Shown piece by piece: positions 1 to 11,686 of a stretch of 64,000 nucleotides of DNA; within the stretch, counting starts at the first letter, position 1, and every line of letters begins with the position of its first letter. Source of the DNA: Neckera pumila (lineage: Eukaryota; Streptophyta; Bryopsida; Hypnales; Neckeraceae); contig OZ018408.1 in assembly GCA_963969595.1 (NCBI GenBank), forward strand, positions 44,703,022-44,767,021, given 5' to 3'. The notes beneath the pieces are model-generated. The model was not told where the DNA came from and searched no databases. It worked only from the letters and a program-made list of their open reading frames with translations. A program made the position numbers and the translations under genes.

Positions 1-1351
1 ATCAGTGGAAATTACTTTATTTTTGAATAAAGGTCTGACCGAGGTTATAAAAAAAAGAAATCGGGCGGCCATTGGGCAACTTTGGGAGAAAATAAGATGA
101 CGTGGCATATGACATGGCATGCCATGTGTAAACTAGTTGACGTGGCATAAAATTATGCTGATGTGGCATGTCACATCAGCATAGCGGGGCTATCTCTTTG
201 TGTTTTCTACACTTATTTTGGAGATGTCTAAGTAAATGTAGAAATGTCACTAGGGACATCTTATAAAACGTTGAGATGTTTTCTTGGACGTTTTTGTAGA
301 CTTCTAGATGTTTTAAGAAACATAGTCACAATTGGTATAACATCTATGGAGATGTCATCAGAGCGGCCTCTGAGACATGCAAAAAACATCTTGCTAGACA
401 TCTGTGTGTTGCTCCACCAAAATTTAAATCCAGTGCTTTTGCAATGTCCCATATAGTTTGTCTTCCCCTCTACCACTTCATTCATATAAAGAGCCCGTCT
501 TCTCCCCTCCATAAACTCACATCAAGTGGCTTTTGAAACCATGTGACATAATTGCCAATTATGATGTATTTTGTACAATATATTATGTATAGTATATGAT
601 GTATGATGTATGGTATATTATGTATGATATATAATGTATGGTGTACGTATATGACATGCTATATTGGACATTATGACATGCATGTGGACATCATATGAGA
701 CATGTGAGACTATCCATATTAACATCATGCCGAATTGTCCATTCCATTCTATGAACGTCTAATGTGACATCATTTTGTTCTCTTAAATCATACCAAACAT
801 TGCCAAAAGTATTCATGATGAAAATTAGATGTTTATATTGATGTCACAAGAAATTTGGACGTCTAAGGTAACGTTTCAAACACGTTTATGAAAAGGTCTG
901 GACGTCTGAGTTGATGTCTTAGAAAACTTACAGATGTCTATGTTGACATCTTCAAAGACAGTAAGAAAATTTTTAGACAACAAAAAATATGCTGACGTGG
1001 CATGCCACATCATCCTTGCTGGATGCCACATCACTTTTTCCGCCGCCACGTCACGCACCACTTCAAATGCCACGTCATGGCCAAAAATGGATGAATTTTT
1101 TTTTTATATGGCTGCCCGTGTCCGCGTAGCGCTTAGGTGGCAGCCACATGGCGGCCTTTGAGGATCCCATTGATCCATGTTTTTTGGATGTCCGGTCCCC
1201 CAACATACTGATGACCGATGTTAAATCTGATGTCAAACCCTAGTCTTAAGCAATGCAAAATTTTAGACATCCATGTAGACATTTCAAGACAATAGTCACA
1301 ACATCAGCACACAGAATCCAGAGATAAAAAAAACACGGGTTTCTTATAGTG
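1..1351. mobile_element. Right part of a CACTA-like or foldback element rich in GACATC/GATGTC motifs
   Basis: The stretch ends at 1341-1351 with TTCTTATAGTG, the reverse complement of the CACTATAAGAA ends seen on the elements at 1663-1879 and 44522-44718. Its other end is outside the window. The interior is packed with short GATGTC, GACATC, GACGTC and related motifs in both orientations, and with inverted copies of GACGTGGCAT/ATGCCACGTC around 100-180 and 1000-1080. Clustered short subterminal repeats are a known trait of plant CACTA elements. Only short ORFs without recognisable transposase motifs are present, so it is either non-autonomous or only the end of a longer element. The superfamily is inferred from the terminus alone. 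Confidence 0.45.
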
Positions 1352-1499
1352 AATGTTCTTGTAATTAAGGTGTTGAATTCTTGACAAAAAATGAAATATT
1401 AATTAATTCAAAAATGACCAACAAACTACTTTTTCCAATTTTAACCTCTAAAAGTCTAAGGGGGTTTGGACAAAATACGAATGTGTTATAAAATATAAG

Positions 1500-3450
1500 T
1501 TCTAAAACTTTTTTTTAGGCCCCGTTGTTATTATGGGTCTTGTTGGAAAGGGTGACGCTCCCTTGACTAAGGAACTTCGATGCTGTTGGAGGAACTTGGA
1601 GGGAAATTCGACAGGGAGGGGGAACGTACACGACAAGAAACAGAAGGATCTTCATGAAGTTGCACTATAAGAAACCTGCGTTTTAGGTGACGAGCCCTAA
1701 TTTTTTTTGACAAATTTTAGTGGACGCCCAATATAACAATCCATGTTTTTATGTCAACATTGATGTTACATTGGATGTTTTTATTGACCAAAAACATGAG
1801 TTTGTTGCATTGAACGTCCACTAAAATCTATCAAGAAAAATCAAGGTTTTGTCACTTAAAATGCGGGTTTCTTATAGTGCTGGTTGAACAAATGTTGATT
1901 GTTGGAGAATCTGAGCTTCTTTGGACGATAGCTTTGCCAAAGGCCACGGGTGGAAGCTGCACTGCAAGCTTTTTCACGACAATGTGTATCAAAATGTCTA
2001 CATTGACGATGTAAGTCCAGTGGCGCAGGAAGGAGAAGCGAGCAGGAAGCTTTGACGATGAGCGCAAGAGCTCTGCAATGCTTTGCGGGACTTGTTTTTT
2101 CACTGTGATGCTTGCGATTGTGCAGATTAGATCACCAGTTGCATTTCCTTGGCCCTTTTCCGACTCCGTTGGATCTTGATTTCGACCATTTTGGCTCCGT
2201 ATTCTTCACAAGAGACGAAATCTGGTAAGGTTTTTGATTTTTGTAGTGGTGCGCAAATTTGTGGAGATGATTTCATTGCCGTAGGCTGGGAGTTATGGCA
2301 GCTGCGGGAGTGAATCCCTTTTACCGGTTTGGTTTTAGCTTGATTTCGATTATCTGGCGTTGGGTACTAGAGACAAAATTTGCGAAGGTTTTAGTGTAGG
2401 ATTGGTGCGCTGACCATTTGGGCTCTGTATTCAACTAGTACTGTGGTGCACTTGAGTGACTTTGATTTGATCGCAGTGGAGAGACCGAGAATTGGATTAA
2501 TCAATCGATGAGGTCCATGAAATTCAATTTTGAGAAAGCTATGTACTGTACATTGTGCAATTTGACTTCCCATTGCCAGTTAAAAGTTTGTAGAATTCAG
2601 TTGGAATTTAGTAGGATTCGGTGTGAAGTGAACTAAAAGTTTTGAATATAGATGGACTTAAAATGGACACTAGAGTCTCGTATTCAAGACTAGGGGTTAC
2701 TTTGGGCACGACTCACAATTGATGGTACTTACCTTATTCAGATTTGCAAAACCACAATTTCAGCTGTGAGCTTGAATTGAGTGTGACAAAACCACGATTT
2801 ATAACGTCAATATCTCGTCCAAGCAGGCAGCTGGTATTTCAAATTTACTCTTTTCTTATACCTGTTATGATTGTCTCTGCAAATGGACCTTAGAAGTCCT
2901 TTGATTTGTAATACTCACTAACTTGTCGAATGCGAGCATGTATTTGCTTGAACAACCTTTTTCAGTATGTGCTCCCCATATAAGAAAATGAAAGCTAAGT
3001 ATGTAGCGATCGAAAGGCAAACTACACATTCTATAAAGAGGGATCGATTCGTGTTGTATTCATCTGTGAATGACTATACGTATTTCAAATCACAGTTCGG
3101 AAAGAGTCTCGCTGATGAAATTTGACCATTGAAAAATCCTGGAAATTCAATTGGATGAGTTTGATCTTTAAGAAGTTAATTGAACATGCTAAGCTCAATA
3201 GAATTCTCTTTCAGTGGGGGTCTTCATGGTGATCCATATTATCCAAGACAGCCTCGCGACACGCCCAAAAGGAGGCCAATTTCCGCATTTGCAGAAGAGA
3301 GGCGACACAATATTCACAGAGTACCTTTGGATCAGGAACAATATCTTCAGCTGCCACGACAACTAGCGTTGCCTTCCCCATGCAACTCTAGAGGATTATG
3401 CTTACTGCGTGAACCTCAACGACAAAGTAGATATATATCAGACAATTGAG
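1500..3450 (+). other. Unidentified exon-like patch, possibly a decayed gene
   Basis: This patch is less AT-rich than its surroundings and holds several stretches that read like exons without forming one open gene. One ends in a good donor near 2010 (GAC GAT then GTAAGT) and reads GWKLHCKLFHDNVYQNVYID. Another follows an acceptor near 2125 and reads LHFLGPFPTPLDLDFDHFGS before a GTAAGG near 2224. A strong pyrimidine-rich acceptor at about 3213 opens an 80-codon frame to the stop at 3447. I do not recognise a family. The CACTA-like MITE at 1663-1879 splits the patch. It could be a pseudogene, a captured gene fragment or part of a lineage-specific gene. Confidence 0.2.
1663..1879. mobile_element. 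CACTA-like MITE
   Basis: The 217-bp element begins CACTATAAGAAACC and ends GGTTTCTTATAGTG. It is largely self-complementary around 1770, with an ACGCCCAATATAAC-type inner arm matched by its inverse. It has no coding capacity. The flanking trinucleotides are TTG on the left and CTG on the right, an imperfect 3-bp duplication. The ends match those of the element at 44522-44718, which has a perfect 3-bp duplication. Confidence 0.65.
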
Positions 3451-4122
3451 CTTCTACGAAGAGATCAAAAGTCAGTATGAAATTTCCTAAATTCAGTTCG
3501 TAATTAAGTCTAGCAATTTAATCTAGTAATTAAGTCTTGTTTTGCAACAATTTGAGATCGAACTTTCAATTCCTGGTTAAGTTGGATTCCTTGTTAAGGT
3601 GGACATAGACTCGATAATTGGCTGAAACTTCAGTAATCACAATGGATACTTTCTCTTGCAAATTATGTGTTGCTCGGATCAAAAGTTTACCGACCAATCC
3701 GCGAACAAACTAAAACCACAGTCGAATTGGTTTAACCTAGCTAGTAATAACGAATTGCTTTTTAAAACTTTCAAATCTCTCACTCACTCAAAAAAACAGA
3801 TTCACAAATAAAAAGAACAAGAACAAGCTGAAAAGAACACTCACCCTATTGCAGTTGCAGAGGGCGAATTTATGTAACGCATGTGACGAGGAGGACGAGA
3901 GAAAATCCGCCATCTGCAATGAGGTAAACCAACCACTCATCATCAGGAGGTTGGTTCCATTGTTAGCTTGTAAAGAATATCTTTAGTTAGTGAAGGTCAA
4001 GATAGAAGAGAACCATCTGCTGTAAAACCATTTTGATCATAAGTATTCCAGAATTGCCATGATAATGTACTCAGCAAAATTGCACTTGGAATGGACTTGA
4101 CAACAAGTGATTGCACTGTGTA
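3451..4122. other. Intergenic, nothing firm seen
   Basis: There is no open frame of useful length. A short stretch around 3861-3925 reads LCNACDEEDERKSAICNE before a possible GTAAAC donor, but it has no supporting exon on either side and may be chance. Confidence 0.4.
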
Positions 4123-4415
4123 AGGTAACGACACCTTAAATCGCACAGTTAAGCAATTCAGCATGATTTAGCTTGGTTTCACTATTCTATTGGGAAAAAA
4201 AAGTGTAGGGTCTCATTGGTAGTCAAAACGAGATTCTAGATTCTCTTAGAATGTATTTTTTGGACACCGTGTGAATAAACTACAAATTTCCAAAGTGCTA
4301 AAAATAGGTGTCCCTAAAAGCAATCATAGAGTCATATGAATGGTAGGAGTACATTTTAGGCAAGAATATCCAGTATGTGATTTTAGGGAGCGTGTGATTT
4401 TAGGTGCAGTTACCT
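4123..4415. mobile_element. MITE of the AGGTAACTACACCT family
   Basis: The ends are AGGTAACGACACCTTAAATC and, inverted, GATTTTAGGTGCAGTTACCT. A TA precedes the left end and TA overlaps the right end, so a TA target duplication is likely. The interior aligns with the element at 42404-42685 in inverse orientation, including the TTCAGCATGATTTAGC and TCTTAGAATG blocks. It is non-coding. Confidence 0.65.
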
Positions 4416-4619
4416 ATTCTTCCACGTGACCTTGTCCTGGTATGACGAATTATATGCTGTGATTGCGGTTTCCTTGGTAAGCATGAAGAAACTGCACTCG
4501 AGGCTAGTCCCAACTATTGTTTGATGGTTACATCACGCAAATAGAATGATTAGAGAACACAAAAAGTAAAGGACCATAACACCTCAATGTTAAAAGATGC
4601 AAGTCATAAGAAAAGGATC

Positions 4620-4905
4620 CATTTGTTTTTTTGATTTTTTAGTTTCTATAAAGAGACACAAAACTCATCCATGTCCAATCTATGCTCACTAAAACTCAAC
4701 TTTGAATAGAAACAAAGGTGATCAAGCACAAGAATGTCAAGTATAAAAATGTAAGATGATTGTAAACCTCACTTTGTTTTTTTTATTTTTTCATTTCTAT
4801 GAAGAGACTCAAAACTCATCCATGTCCAGACTAACTGAACTTTGAATAGATACAAGAATGTCAAGCACAAGAATGTGAGATGATTGTAAACCTCAAGATT
4901 TGCGT
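4620..4905. repeat. Imperfect tandem duplication of about 145 bp
   Basis: Two adjacent copies share TTTCTATAAAGAGACACAAA / TTTCTATGAAGAGACTCAAA, AACTCATCCATGTCCA, CTTTGAATAGA and GATGATTGTAAACCTCA in the same order. The units run from about 4620 to 4770 and 4771 to 4905. No gene is inside. Confidence 0.7.
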
Positions 4906-7429
4906 CAATCTTTCCAACGAAAGAACTTTCAATTATGCATTGCATTCACCACCTACATACCAGCGTTCATAGAAGTGGCTAAATTTCACTCCATTGCTAC
5001 TTAAAATTGTCAGGAGCTAAAAGTATATTGGAAAAAATCCTTGGAAAATTTAGATTTTAGTCAAGACTGCAACGAACAATAGAATTTGGTAGCCAATGTG
5101 CAACTTCTTCTACATTGGAATTAGCATCTATTTTGTTAGTTTTGTATAATAGTACTCCTAATAATCCTTTAAAACTTGCAAACTCCTATTTTCTCTATTT
5201 ATTTTTCTATTATTCACTCTAAAGGTAGCCAAAGGTGATGCCCGTTTTCCTTTGGAGGTAGCATATTGCACTGAATCCTAGTAACTTAGATAGCATGTTG
5301 CACTAAATTCCATAGAGCAATTTTGGGATCACTGCTACGTACCCTAGCAAATAAGACATAGATACCATGAAATTCTCCTTCTTGTCTCCACACTTCTCAT
5401 AACATTGAAATACTTACATGGCATCTTTGGCTAAAATTGAAAAAAATCTCAAACTGTTGTTGCAGAGATGGAAAATGTTGCACACTCTAATCCACACTCT
5501 AATCCACACTTGAATATATCCACAAAATATTGCACACTTTGTTCCACAAAAAATCTTGCCAAAGATACTTGAGAAGACATCTATATTAAAGAACCGTTTG
5601 TTCAGGGTACTATAGGCAAAAACACACGTACGCAACTATTTCAATGTTTTGGAAATAAAGACTATTAGTAAAAATTACTAATCTTTATAATAGATTGGCA
5701 ACTTTCTTCAATATAAGATTTTGTAGGTGATTCTCTCTAAGGCCCACACGTCAAGTTTGAAGTTTGAATCAAAGAGACAATGTGAAGCACAAAAAGTAAA
5801 AAATATTTGTACGGTCAAAATTACAAAACTATTTTCAGATTCTCTTCAAATGAATTTTGAAGATATAACTTCAAAAATTCACCAAAAATATAATTTCTAT
5901 CTTTAGCATTTGAATTTTATTTGGGTTGGTTAAAATTCGAATTTTTATTGATTTGTGAAAAAATGCATAAGATCTAGTAATGACAACACCAACACTTTTT
6001 CCAAATAGTAAATTTTTCAATACTATGCAAATTTTGAACACTTTGTGCTTTTTCTCTTATAATTTTTGTTTGACCATAGCAATCTGAGTTTTGAGTATAA
6101 ATATTGAAAGACAACCCAATCTTTTTTCTTTTCCTTTCTTACAAAAAATTGAAAAAATAGTTTTTTTCTCCCTAAAAATTCTGCATAAAGTGGGGTAGCG
6201 ACCAAAAAATGGTTGCTTGAACAATTAGAGGTTAATAAATTGTTGAACATGAAATGTCAATCTTTATTGTTGGCTACAATATTATGGAAGTTTACAATAT
6301 TTTAGATTTTAAAAAACAATTGGTATGAATAATGTAGTTTACACCACTTTTAAAAATATTTCAAACTAGCATGATTGTTTTCCAATATTCATTTAAAATT
6401 CATCCAAATGTTCACACTAATGAGACAATGTAAATCAAATATTCATCTAAATTAGTGCAAGGAAATCTTGCAATAGTTGAATTAGTTTATGTAACAATTT
6501 TGGGTATTTTTGGAACCATTTAAAAAATAAGTTTCTATGCATGATTTCAAAATATATCCCAATAATGTTTATCAAAATTTCTAAAATAATCAATAATTAT
6601 CCATATTAATCATAGACTCCTATTAAATATTTTGCTTTTGCATGTGCTTCAAAAATCCAAGAAAGTGGTTGAACAAAGAATTAGAAAGTTGCTATTTTCA
6701 AAATTTGTTCTTGGAATATAAATACATGATCTTAGAACTAATGGTTATTGCATTAATAAAAAATTTAAAAGTACAAAGATGATAACATCTACTTTTTGAA
6801 GTATTAAATTATTTCATTAACTTAGAGATTATAATTATATGATTTTTAGCTTATAAATCTAATCAATATTTTACAACTTTGCAAAAATTGATTTTCTTAA
6901 TCATTTCTATCACTAAACCTTTGATAAAATTTGAAGTTGAATTTGTCCGTCGTAGAGGTTGAAAGTCTTAGAATAGATTTTCAATACTTTGGGCAAGATC
7001 CTATGATGTCAACTTTTATAATTGAGATTTTTTGAAATTTTGTTTGGAGGTCAAGGAATATGCCAGTTTTATGGGAATATCAATTTTGTTTCATTTGATG
7101 AGTTAGAGAAAAATTATGCACTTTTAAGTAAAAAATATTCAATTTCAAGAAGCATTGAAGCAATAAAATCCCAAAGACATCCCCAAAAGTATTGAATTTT
7201 CTTTTTTTTACAACAAATATATTTATGTCTTTGTAGAAAGCTTGGATAAAATTCATTTGAACAAGTAATGTGAAAGGTATGAAGGATCTCATTTTACAGG
7301 CAAATAAGGCATCTTCTTAAAAAAGAACATATAGGATTTATTCATTGAGCTCAATTTTCAAAATTTTTTAAAACTAAAAACATTCAAAGGTTATAGATTA
7401 CATGCTACAAAAATTTGACCATTAGATTG
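4906..7429. other. AT-rich intergenic DNA
   Basis: No gene was identified. The sequence is strongly AT-rich with long A and T runs. Short ORFs on both strands have low-complexity, unbiased translations. A short CACTCTAATC repeat lies near 5487-5515. Confidence 0.6.
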
Positions 7430-7864
7430 ACAAATTTTAATCTAGAAATTAGAACTATCAGCAATATAATTTTCCATTCCATCTTATATCCTCTTCAACT
7501 TAATAAATTTTTAAGAATATAAATTATGAATTTTTTGTCCTATATTTCCAAGTCAATGTCTTTTAATAAAGATTTAAACCTCAAAACTTTGTAGTGCAAA
7601 ATATTTAGGTTAAGGGGTGTGATAATCTGAAAATCTAGTTAAGCAAGGGGGAAGAAAATATTCTCTATTAACATTGAAAACTAGTATTCTAAATTCTACA
7701 TGGTCAAAGGGTCTGAATTTTTTCCACACATTTTTATACAAATCATGTGCAAGATCTTATGGTTGAATACGCAAAAAAAAAAATTTATTCATTGTTGCTT
7801 TGTGCACTATAAATGACAATTTTGAAGTGTTTTCTGGTAAAATTTAGTGATGAACCTTTAGGGG
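7430..7864. mobile_element. Right-end remnant of a piggyBac-like MITE
   Basis: The segment ends ACCTTTAGGGG followed by TTAA at 7865-7868, the same end as the copies at 53957 and 55665. Upstream it shares the family blocks CTCAAAACTTTGTAGTG, TTTTTTCCACACA and GCAAGATCTTATGGTTGA in the family order. A matching left end was not found, so it is probably truncated. It is non-coding. Confidence 0.55.
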
Positions 7865-8627
7865 TTAACCTTGAAATGTTACATCACTCATTTTTTGAGC
7901 CAATATTTGACTGAAAAAAGATCATCTTTATATAAAATTTGCCGTTGAGGTTGTTTTTTGGGTGTTACCCATTTGCCCAACTATTGTACATAACTTGTCA
8001 TGCTCTATGTCTACACACTATAGTCCAATTACCCTAACTTAGATTTCGTGTGTATGTAAGGTGAACAAGTCAATTACCACTATCCTTCTCAATCATGTCT
8101 TCATGTACCTACGGTGTACATTTATGTAAAACCTAAATCCTAAACCTTTAATTTAGAGAAGATTGGAAGAACTTTACGTGGTGACAAGCCAATCCTTCTA
8201 GGGTGAATTCCTAATCATCCAAGGGGGATGTTTTTTCAAAATGGGGCAAAATTGCCAAAAGCTTAAGCAATTTTTTTGCTCATTTTCTTGTATTGAGATT
8301 ATGTCACTATAGGATCATGAAGTTTACATTGAGAATAAGAACTTCAAAAAATTTAGATTATTTGACCTCACAGTTTAATAGATATGCAAGTTTGAAGGGG
8401 TTTTGGGGTCAATGGAAAATAAGGCAGTGAGGATATTTCGAAATGATGACCTTTTTATGCTTAGTGAAAGACAAGAGAGTTGAGATTGCTCATCTAAAAT
8501 TTCACAACATGCCAAGTATTTTTTTATTCATGGTGGAGCTTGTAATGTATGGTGGTCATTGAAATGAGAGTAGTATTTGTAAGAAAAACAAAAATGGGAC
8601 ACTTGTCTTCTCTTTGAATTCCTTGGA

Positions 8628-8888
8628 CATTAGAAGAGATTTGAGGGCATTGGAGGGCCGTTTTAGGCCCGTTCCTTGATGTGGCCAGATCTGTGAACAG
8701 CCGGTACGGGCTGTCAGAAAAAAAAAAAAAAATTCTCTCCCAGAAATCATTCAGGCCAAAAATTATTGATTTATTCGAAAATGACATGGCACTCTCTTGA
8801 CCACATTAGCCAGCAACTTTCCTGCATGGAACGCTGCGGGAATGCAGGATAACTTGCAGGCTCTTGGAGGCCTCAAATCTCTTTTAAC
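8628..8888. mobile_element. MITE of the CATTAGAAGAGATTTGAGG family
   Basis: It begins CATTAGAAGAGATTTGAGGG and ends with the diverged inverse CCTCAAATCTCTTTTAA. The interior carries the family's paired blocks: GGAGGGCCGTTT, GAACAGCCGGTACGGGCTGTC, an A-run, and GACATGGCACTCTC followed by GACCACATTAGCC. Related copies are at 9607, 13439, 13715, 33030 and 33431. None has coding capacity, and the short ORFs across it are incidental. Confidence 0.7.
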
Positions 8889-9434
8889 GTCTACCTTTTT
8901 TGAGGTGGATTTGTCCTTTTGAGGTGGACAACGCTAGCATTGATTGGCTTGACTTTCTAGTCGTCATGCTCAAATTGAACTCCCAAATGTGAGTTGTAAG
9001 CTGCACTATCCCACTAAACTTTAAAAATTCCACAAGGCGGAGTTAAACTCGGAATTTGATGAAATTATTGCCATTGGATTTAAAATAACTCTATTTTCAA
9101 GAAATAATTATCATTTTTTAACAAACTCAAAAATTGAGATCAGAAAGCTCAAAAATGGAGGGCTATGACTAGAAAATGGTTGCTTGGGTCATTAAGGATT
9201 AAATGGACACTTTAGCTCATTATAAATGCAAAGCCTCATTTCGAAGCCTATAAAAATCTCCAATGATGAAGGTTTAACTTAGGGTTCGTCTTTGTCCTCA
9301 TAATAGGGGAAAAATTTGGGCCAAATTCGATAGCATTTGGCTTAAATCTCCGATTCTTGCTACTATAGAAGGCTCCACCATCTACTGGAACAAGAGGGGT
9401 CCTCCTTCTTGTATATTGAACTAGGATAATTTTT

Positions 9435-9442
9435 ATTTAGTT

Positions 9443-9473
<31 letters not shown>

Positions 9474-9475
9474 TT
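9435..9475. repeat. (TTTA)n microsatellite
   Basis: About nine consecutive TTTA/ATTT units form a simple repeat. Smaller tracts of the same unit occur at 10590-10613 and near 33187-33200. Confidence 0.85.
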
Positions 9476-9606
9476 TTTCTTATCTCTTCATTGTCCAGCC
9501 TGTGTGGGTTTTTTTTTTTTAATGCAGTGGCTCGTTCCATTTGTTCCAAAAAAGAAAAGAAATCTCCAAAGCTTCATTTGTTTAAAACCAAAAAATTCCA
9601 AAAAAG

Positions 9607-9876
9607 CATTAGAAGGGATTCGAGGGCCTTGGATGGTTGCGAGTTCCCCTGCGTTCCCAGACTATGGGTTCGCAACTGCAACAGCTGGTTGACATGGCAC
9701 AGCGACTGCCATGTTATTTTTGGAGTTTTGTTTTTTGCATAAAATGATATTTTGAGAATTTTATTTTATTTTTTGAAAAAAAAATTCCGACAGCTTGTGC
9801 CGATGTTGATAGAACCAAGCCAGATTTGGGAGCGGGCCTGAAACGGCCCTCCAAGGCCTTCAAATCCCCTCTAATG
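9607..9876. mobile_element. MITE of the CATTAGAAGAGATTTGAGG family, inverted copy
   Basis: It begins CATTAGAAGGGATTCGAGGG and ends CCTTCAAATCCCCTCTAATG. The internal blocks occur in reverse order compared with 8628-8888: GCGTTCCCAGACTATGGG lies near the left, and GGGCCTGAAACGGCCCTCC near the right. It is non-coding. Confidence 0.7.
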
Positions 9877-10042
9877 CCCAATGTTTTCCATGTACATCTC
9901 CAAGAAGTTTCCCCTTATTGTTGTTAAAATTGGGAACTTGATTGATTTCCCCTTGGAGGAGTGAATGCAGTAACTTAATGTGTCACACACTCACAATGGA
10001 AAGGATTTGAAGGGAACTATGGCTCTCAGATCTGCAAGTCTA

Positions 10043-10265
10043 CACTAAATAGTGCAATTAGGTTGCTTTATATCAGGTAAATTGTCTCATGACTCAATGG
10101 TAGTACACATGGAGGCTCATGCAGCTCTCTGGACCGGGCCTTGCACTAGTGCACTAATCCTTGTCATACAAATGGCTCTGGATTGAATGCATCATTGTAC
10201 AACAACAATGAATATTTATATAGTCGAGGTATTAGTGTGAAGCAACCTAATTGCACTATTTAGTG
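10043..10265. mobile_element. TA-flanked MITE, copy 1 of an adjacent pair
   Basis: It begins CACTAAATAGTGCAATTAGG and ends CCTAATTGCACTATTTAGTG, a near-perfect inverted repeat flanked by TA at 10041 and 10266. It shares internal blocks (CACATGGAGGC, TGCATCATTGTAC, AACAATGAATAT) with the next element. TA targets suggest a Tc1/mariner-type mobiliser, although the termini alone do not prove it. Confidence 0.65.
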
Positions 10266-10267
10266 TA

Positions 10268-10517
10268 CACAAAATAGTGGAATTAGGTTGCTTTGTCAAT
10301 TAGGTTGCCTTACCTGAGATAAATTACTTCAAGGATCAATGCTTGTTCCACATGGAGGCACATGTCATTCTCTAAACTAAGTCTTGAATTGGTGCACAAA
10401 TCTCTACCATACACATGGCTCTGAACTGAATGCATCATTGTACTTAAGCAATGAATATCTTTTTAGTGTGGATTGTCGAGAAATTAGTGTGAGGCCACCT
10501 AATTTCACTATTTTGTG
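10268..10517. mobile_element. TA-flanked MITE, copy 2 of an adjacent pair
   Basis: It begins CACAAAATAGTGGAATTAGG and ends CCTAATTTCACTATTTTGTG, followed by TA at 10518. It shares the TA at 10266-10267 with the preceding element, so the two same-family copies abut directly. It is non-coding. Confidence 0.65.
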
Positions 10518-10889
10518 TAATTCAGTTACTCCATATGAGATTAAGGTGGGTTTTTTTTGTTTTTTGTTTTTTTTGAAACAAACGAATCGAATTTATTTAT
10601 TTATTTATTTATTTGAAACACATGGACGATTTCCATTGCAAGAGGGAAACAGTAGAGTGGATCAGAAGCAAAGCCGAAATTGATGAAATACTTAACTTAC
10701 AAGCCTGCCAGACCGGACAACAGACACAAGAACCCGGTGGTTTTTTATAAAGGCTGCTTTGATGAGAGGGGAGTTGCCGTTAAGTTAGTGGTGCCTGCTA
10801 AAGAATCAAGTCGAAGTGGTGGCAGCCGACCACATCAATGCAGTTCAATAAAAGCAACTCGGCACTAAGTACACGAGTATATTAACTAA

Positions 10890-11615
10890 TAAGACCATCT
10901 GCAATGCGACCAATGTACGGGGAGTACCGGCATTTAGTTACAAATTAGCCGGTTGAAATCAAGAATTGCCTAATTGATTTCAAAATCTTTGGAAAAAAAC
11001 CGACCATTTAAGAGGAAAATCAAAGAATATTCTCTATTTTTTATAGGCCTAGTCGAGAGAATGATTCAAACAACCGTTTGGCCCAAGAAAAAATAGGATT
11101 TTAGCCGGTTGTGCTAAAAATCTCCCCGGACTGTGAATGCGACAACGGCAAAAAGGCCCTGTACCAGTACATCGCGGGCCATTCCACGAGGCCTCTTAAG
11201 TACCGATTCTTTCTTTGGAAAACTTGCCCCAATGCAAAGACGGCATCCAAACGTCAAATGGACTTTACAATATTATAAAAAGAAAGGAAGGAAAGAATCC
11301 ACATTAAAGAAAGGACCTTTCATGGAAACAAGGAAGGTTGAATTGATTAGCACACATACCAATAATTTTTTCTTGGCATCCATTGGCTACTACCACTTTT
11401 TGTCATGATGACTCCCATCAATCAACTTGCCAAGAGTTTTGCCGGGGTTTGCAAAATGACAAAATATGCCAATCCCGGGGGGTTCCATACCGAGACCGGG
11501 AAAGTGAAGGTCTCCATACCGATTGCATTGGAGCACAATTTTAAATCAAAATTCTTGTCCACCCTGCACAGTGCCAATACTGTGCAAGGTGCCGGTTGCA
11601 TTGCAGATGGTCTTA
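10890..11615. mobile_element. Non-autonomous element with TAAGACCATCTGCAATGC ends
   Basis: It begins TAAGACCATCTGCAATGCGA and ends GCATTGCAGATGGTCTTA. The terminal motif is inverted, with TAA/TTA at the borders as in PIF/Harbinger-type insertions, an inference from the target site only. Two short open frames inside lack recognisable domains. The right end is tandemly duplicated (see 11541-11684). Confidence 0.5.
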
Positions 11616-11684
11616 AATCAAAATTCTTGTCCACCCTGCACAGTGCCGATACTGTGCAAGGTGCCGGTTGCATTGTAGATGATC
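11541..11684. repeat. Two tandem 72-bp units
   Basis: Each unit starts TTAAATCAAAATTCTTGTCC and ends around GCAGATGGTC or TAGATGATC. The second copy differs at a few positions. The period is a multiple of three, so an incidental ORF shows a repeated 24-residue block. This is the duplicated right end of the element at 10890-11615, not evidence for a repeat protein. Confidence 0.75.
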
Positions 11685-11686
11685 TA

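Noticed and set aside
3861..3925. Possible zinc-finger (B-box-like) exon reading LCNACDEEDERKSAIC
   Set aside because: Only part of the cysteine pattern is present, and no adjoining exons support it.
8524..8787. Minus-strand ORFs of 64 and 87 aa
   Set aside because: They cover a MITE of the CATTAG family including its poly-A tract (Phe-rich translation).
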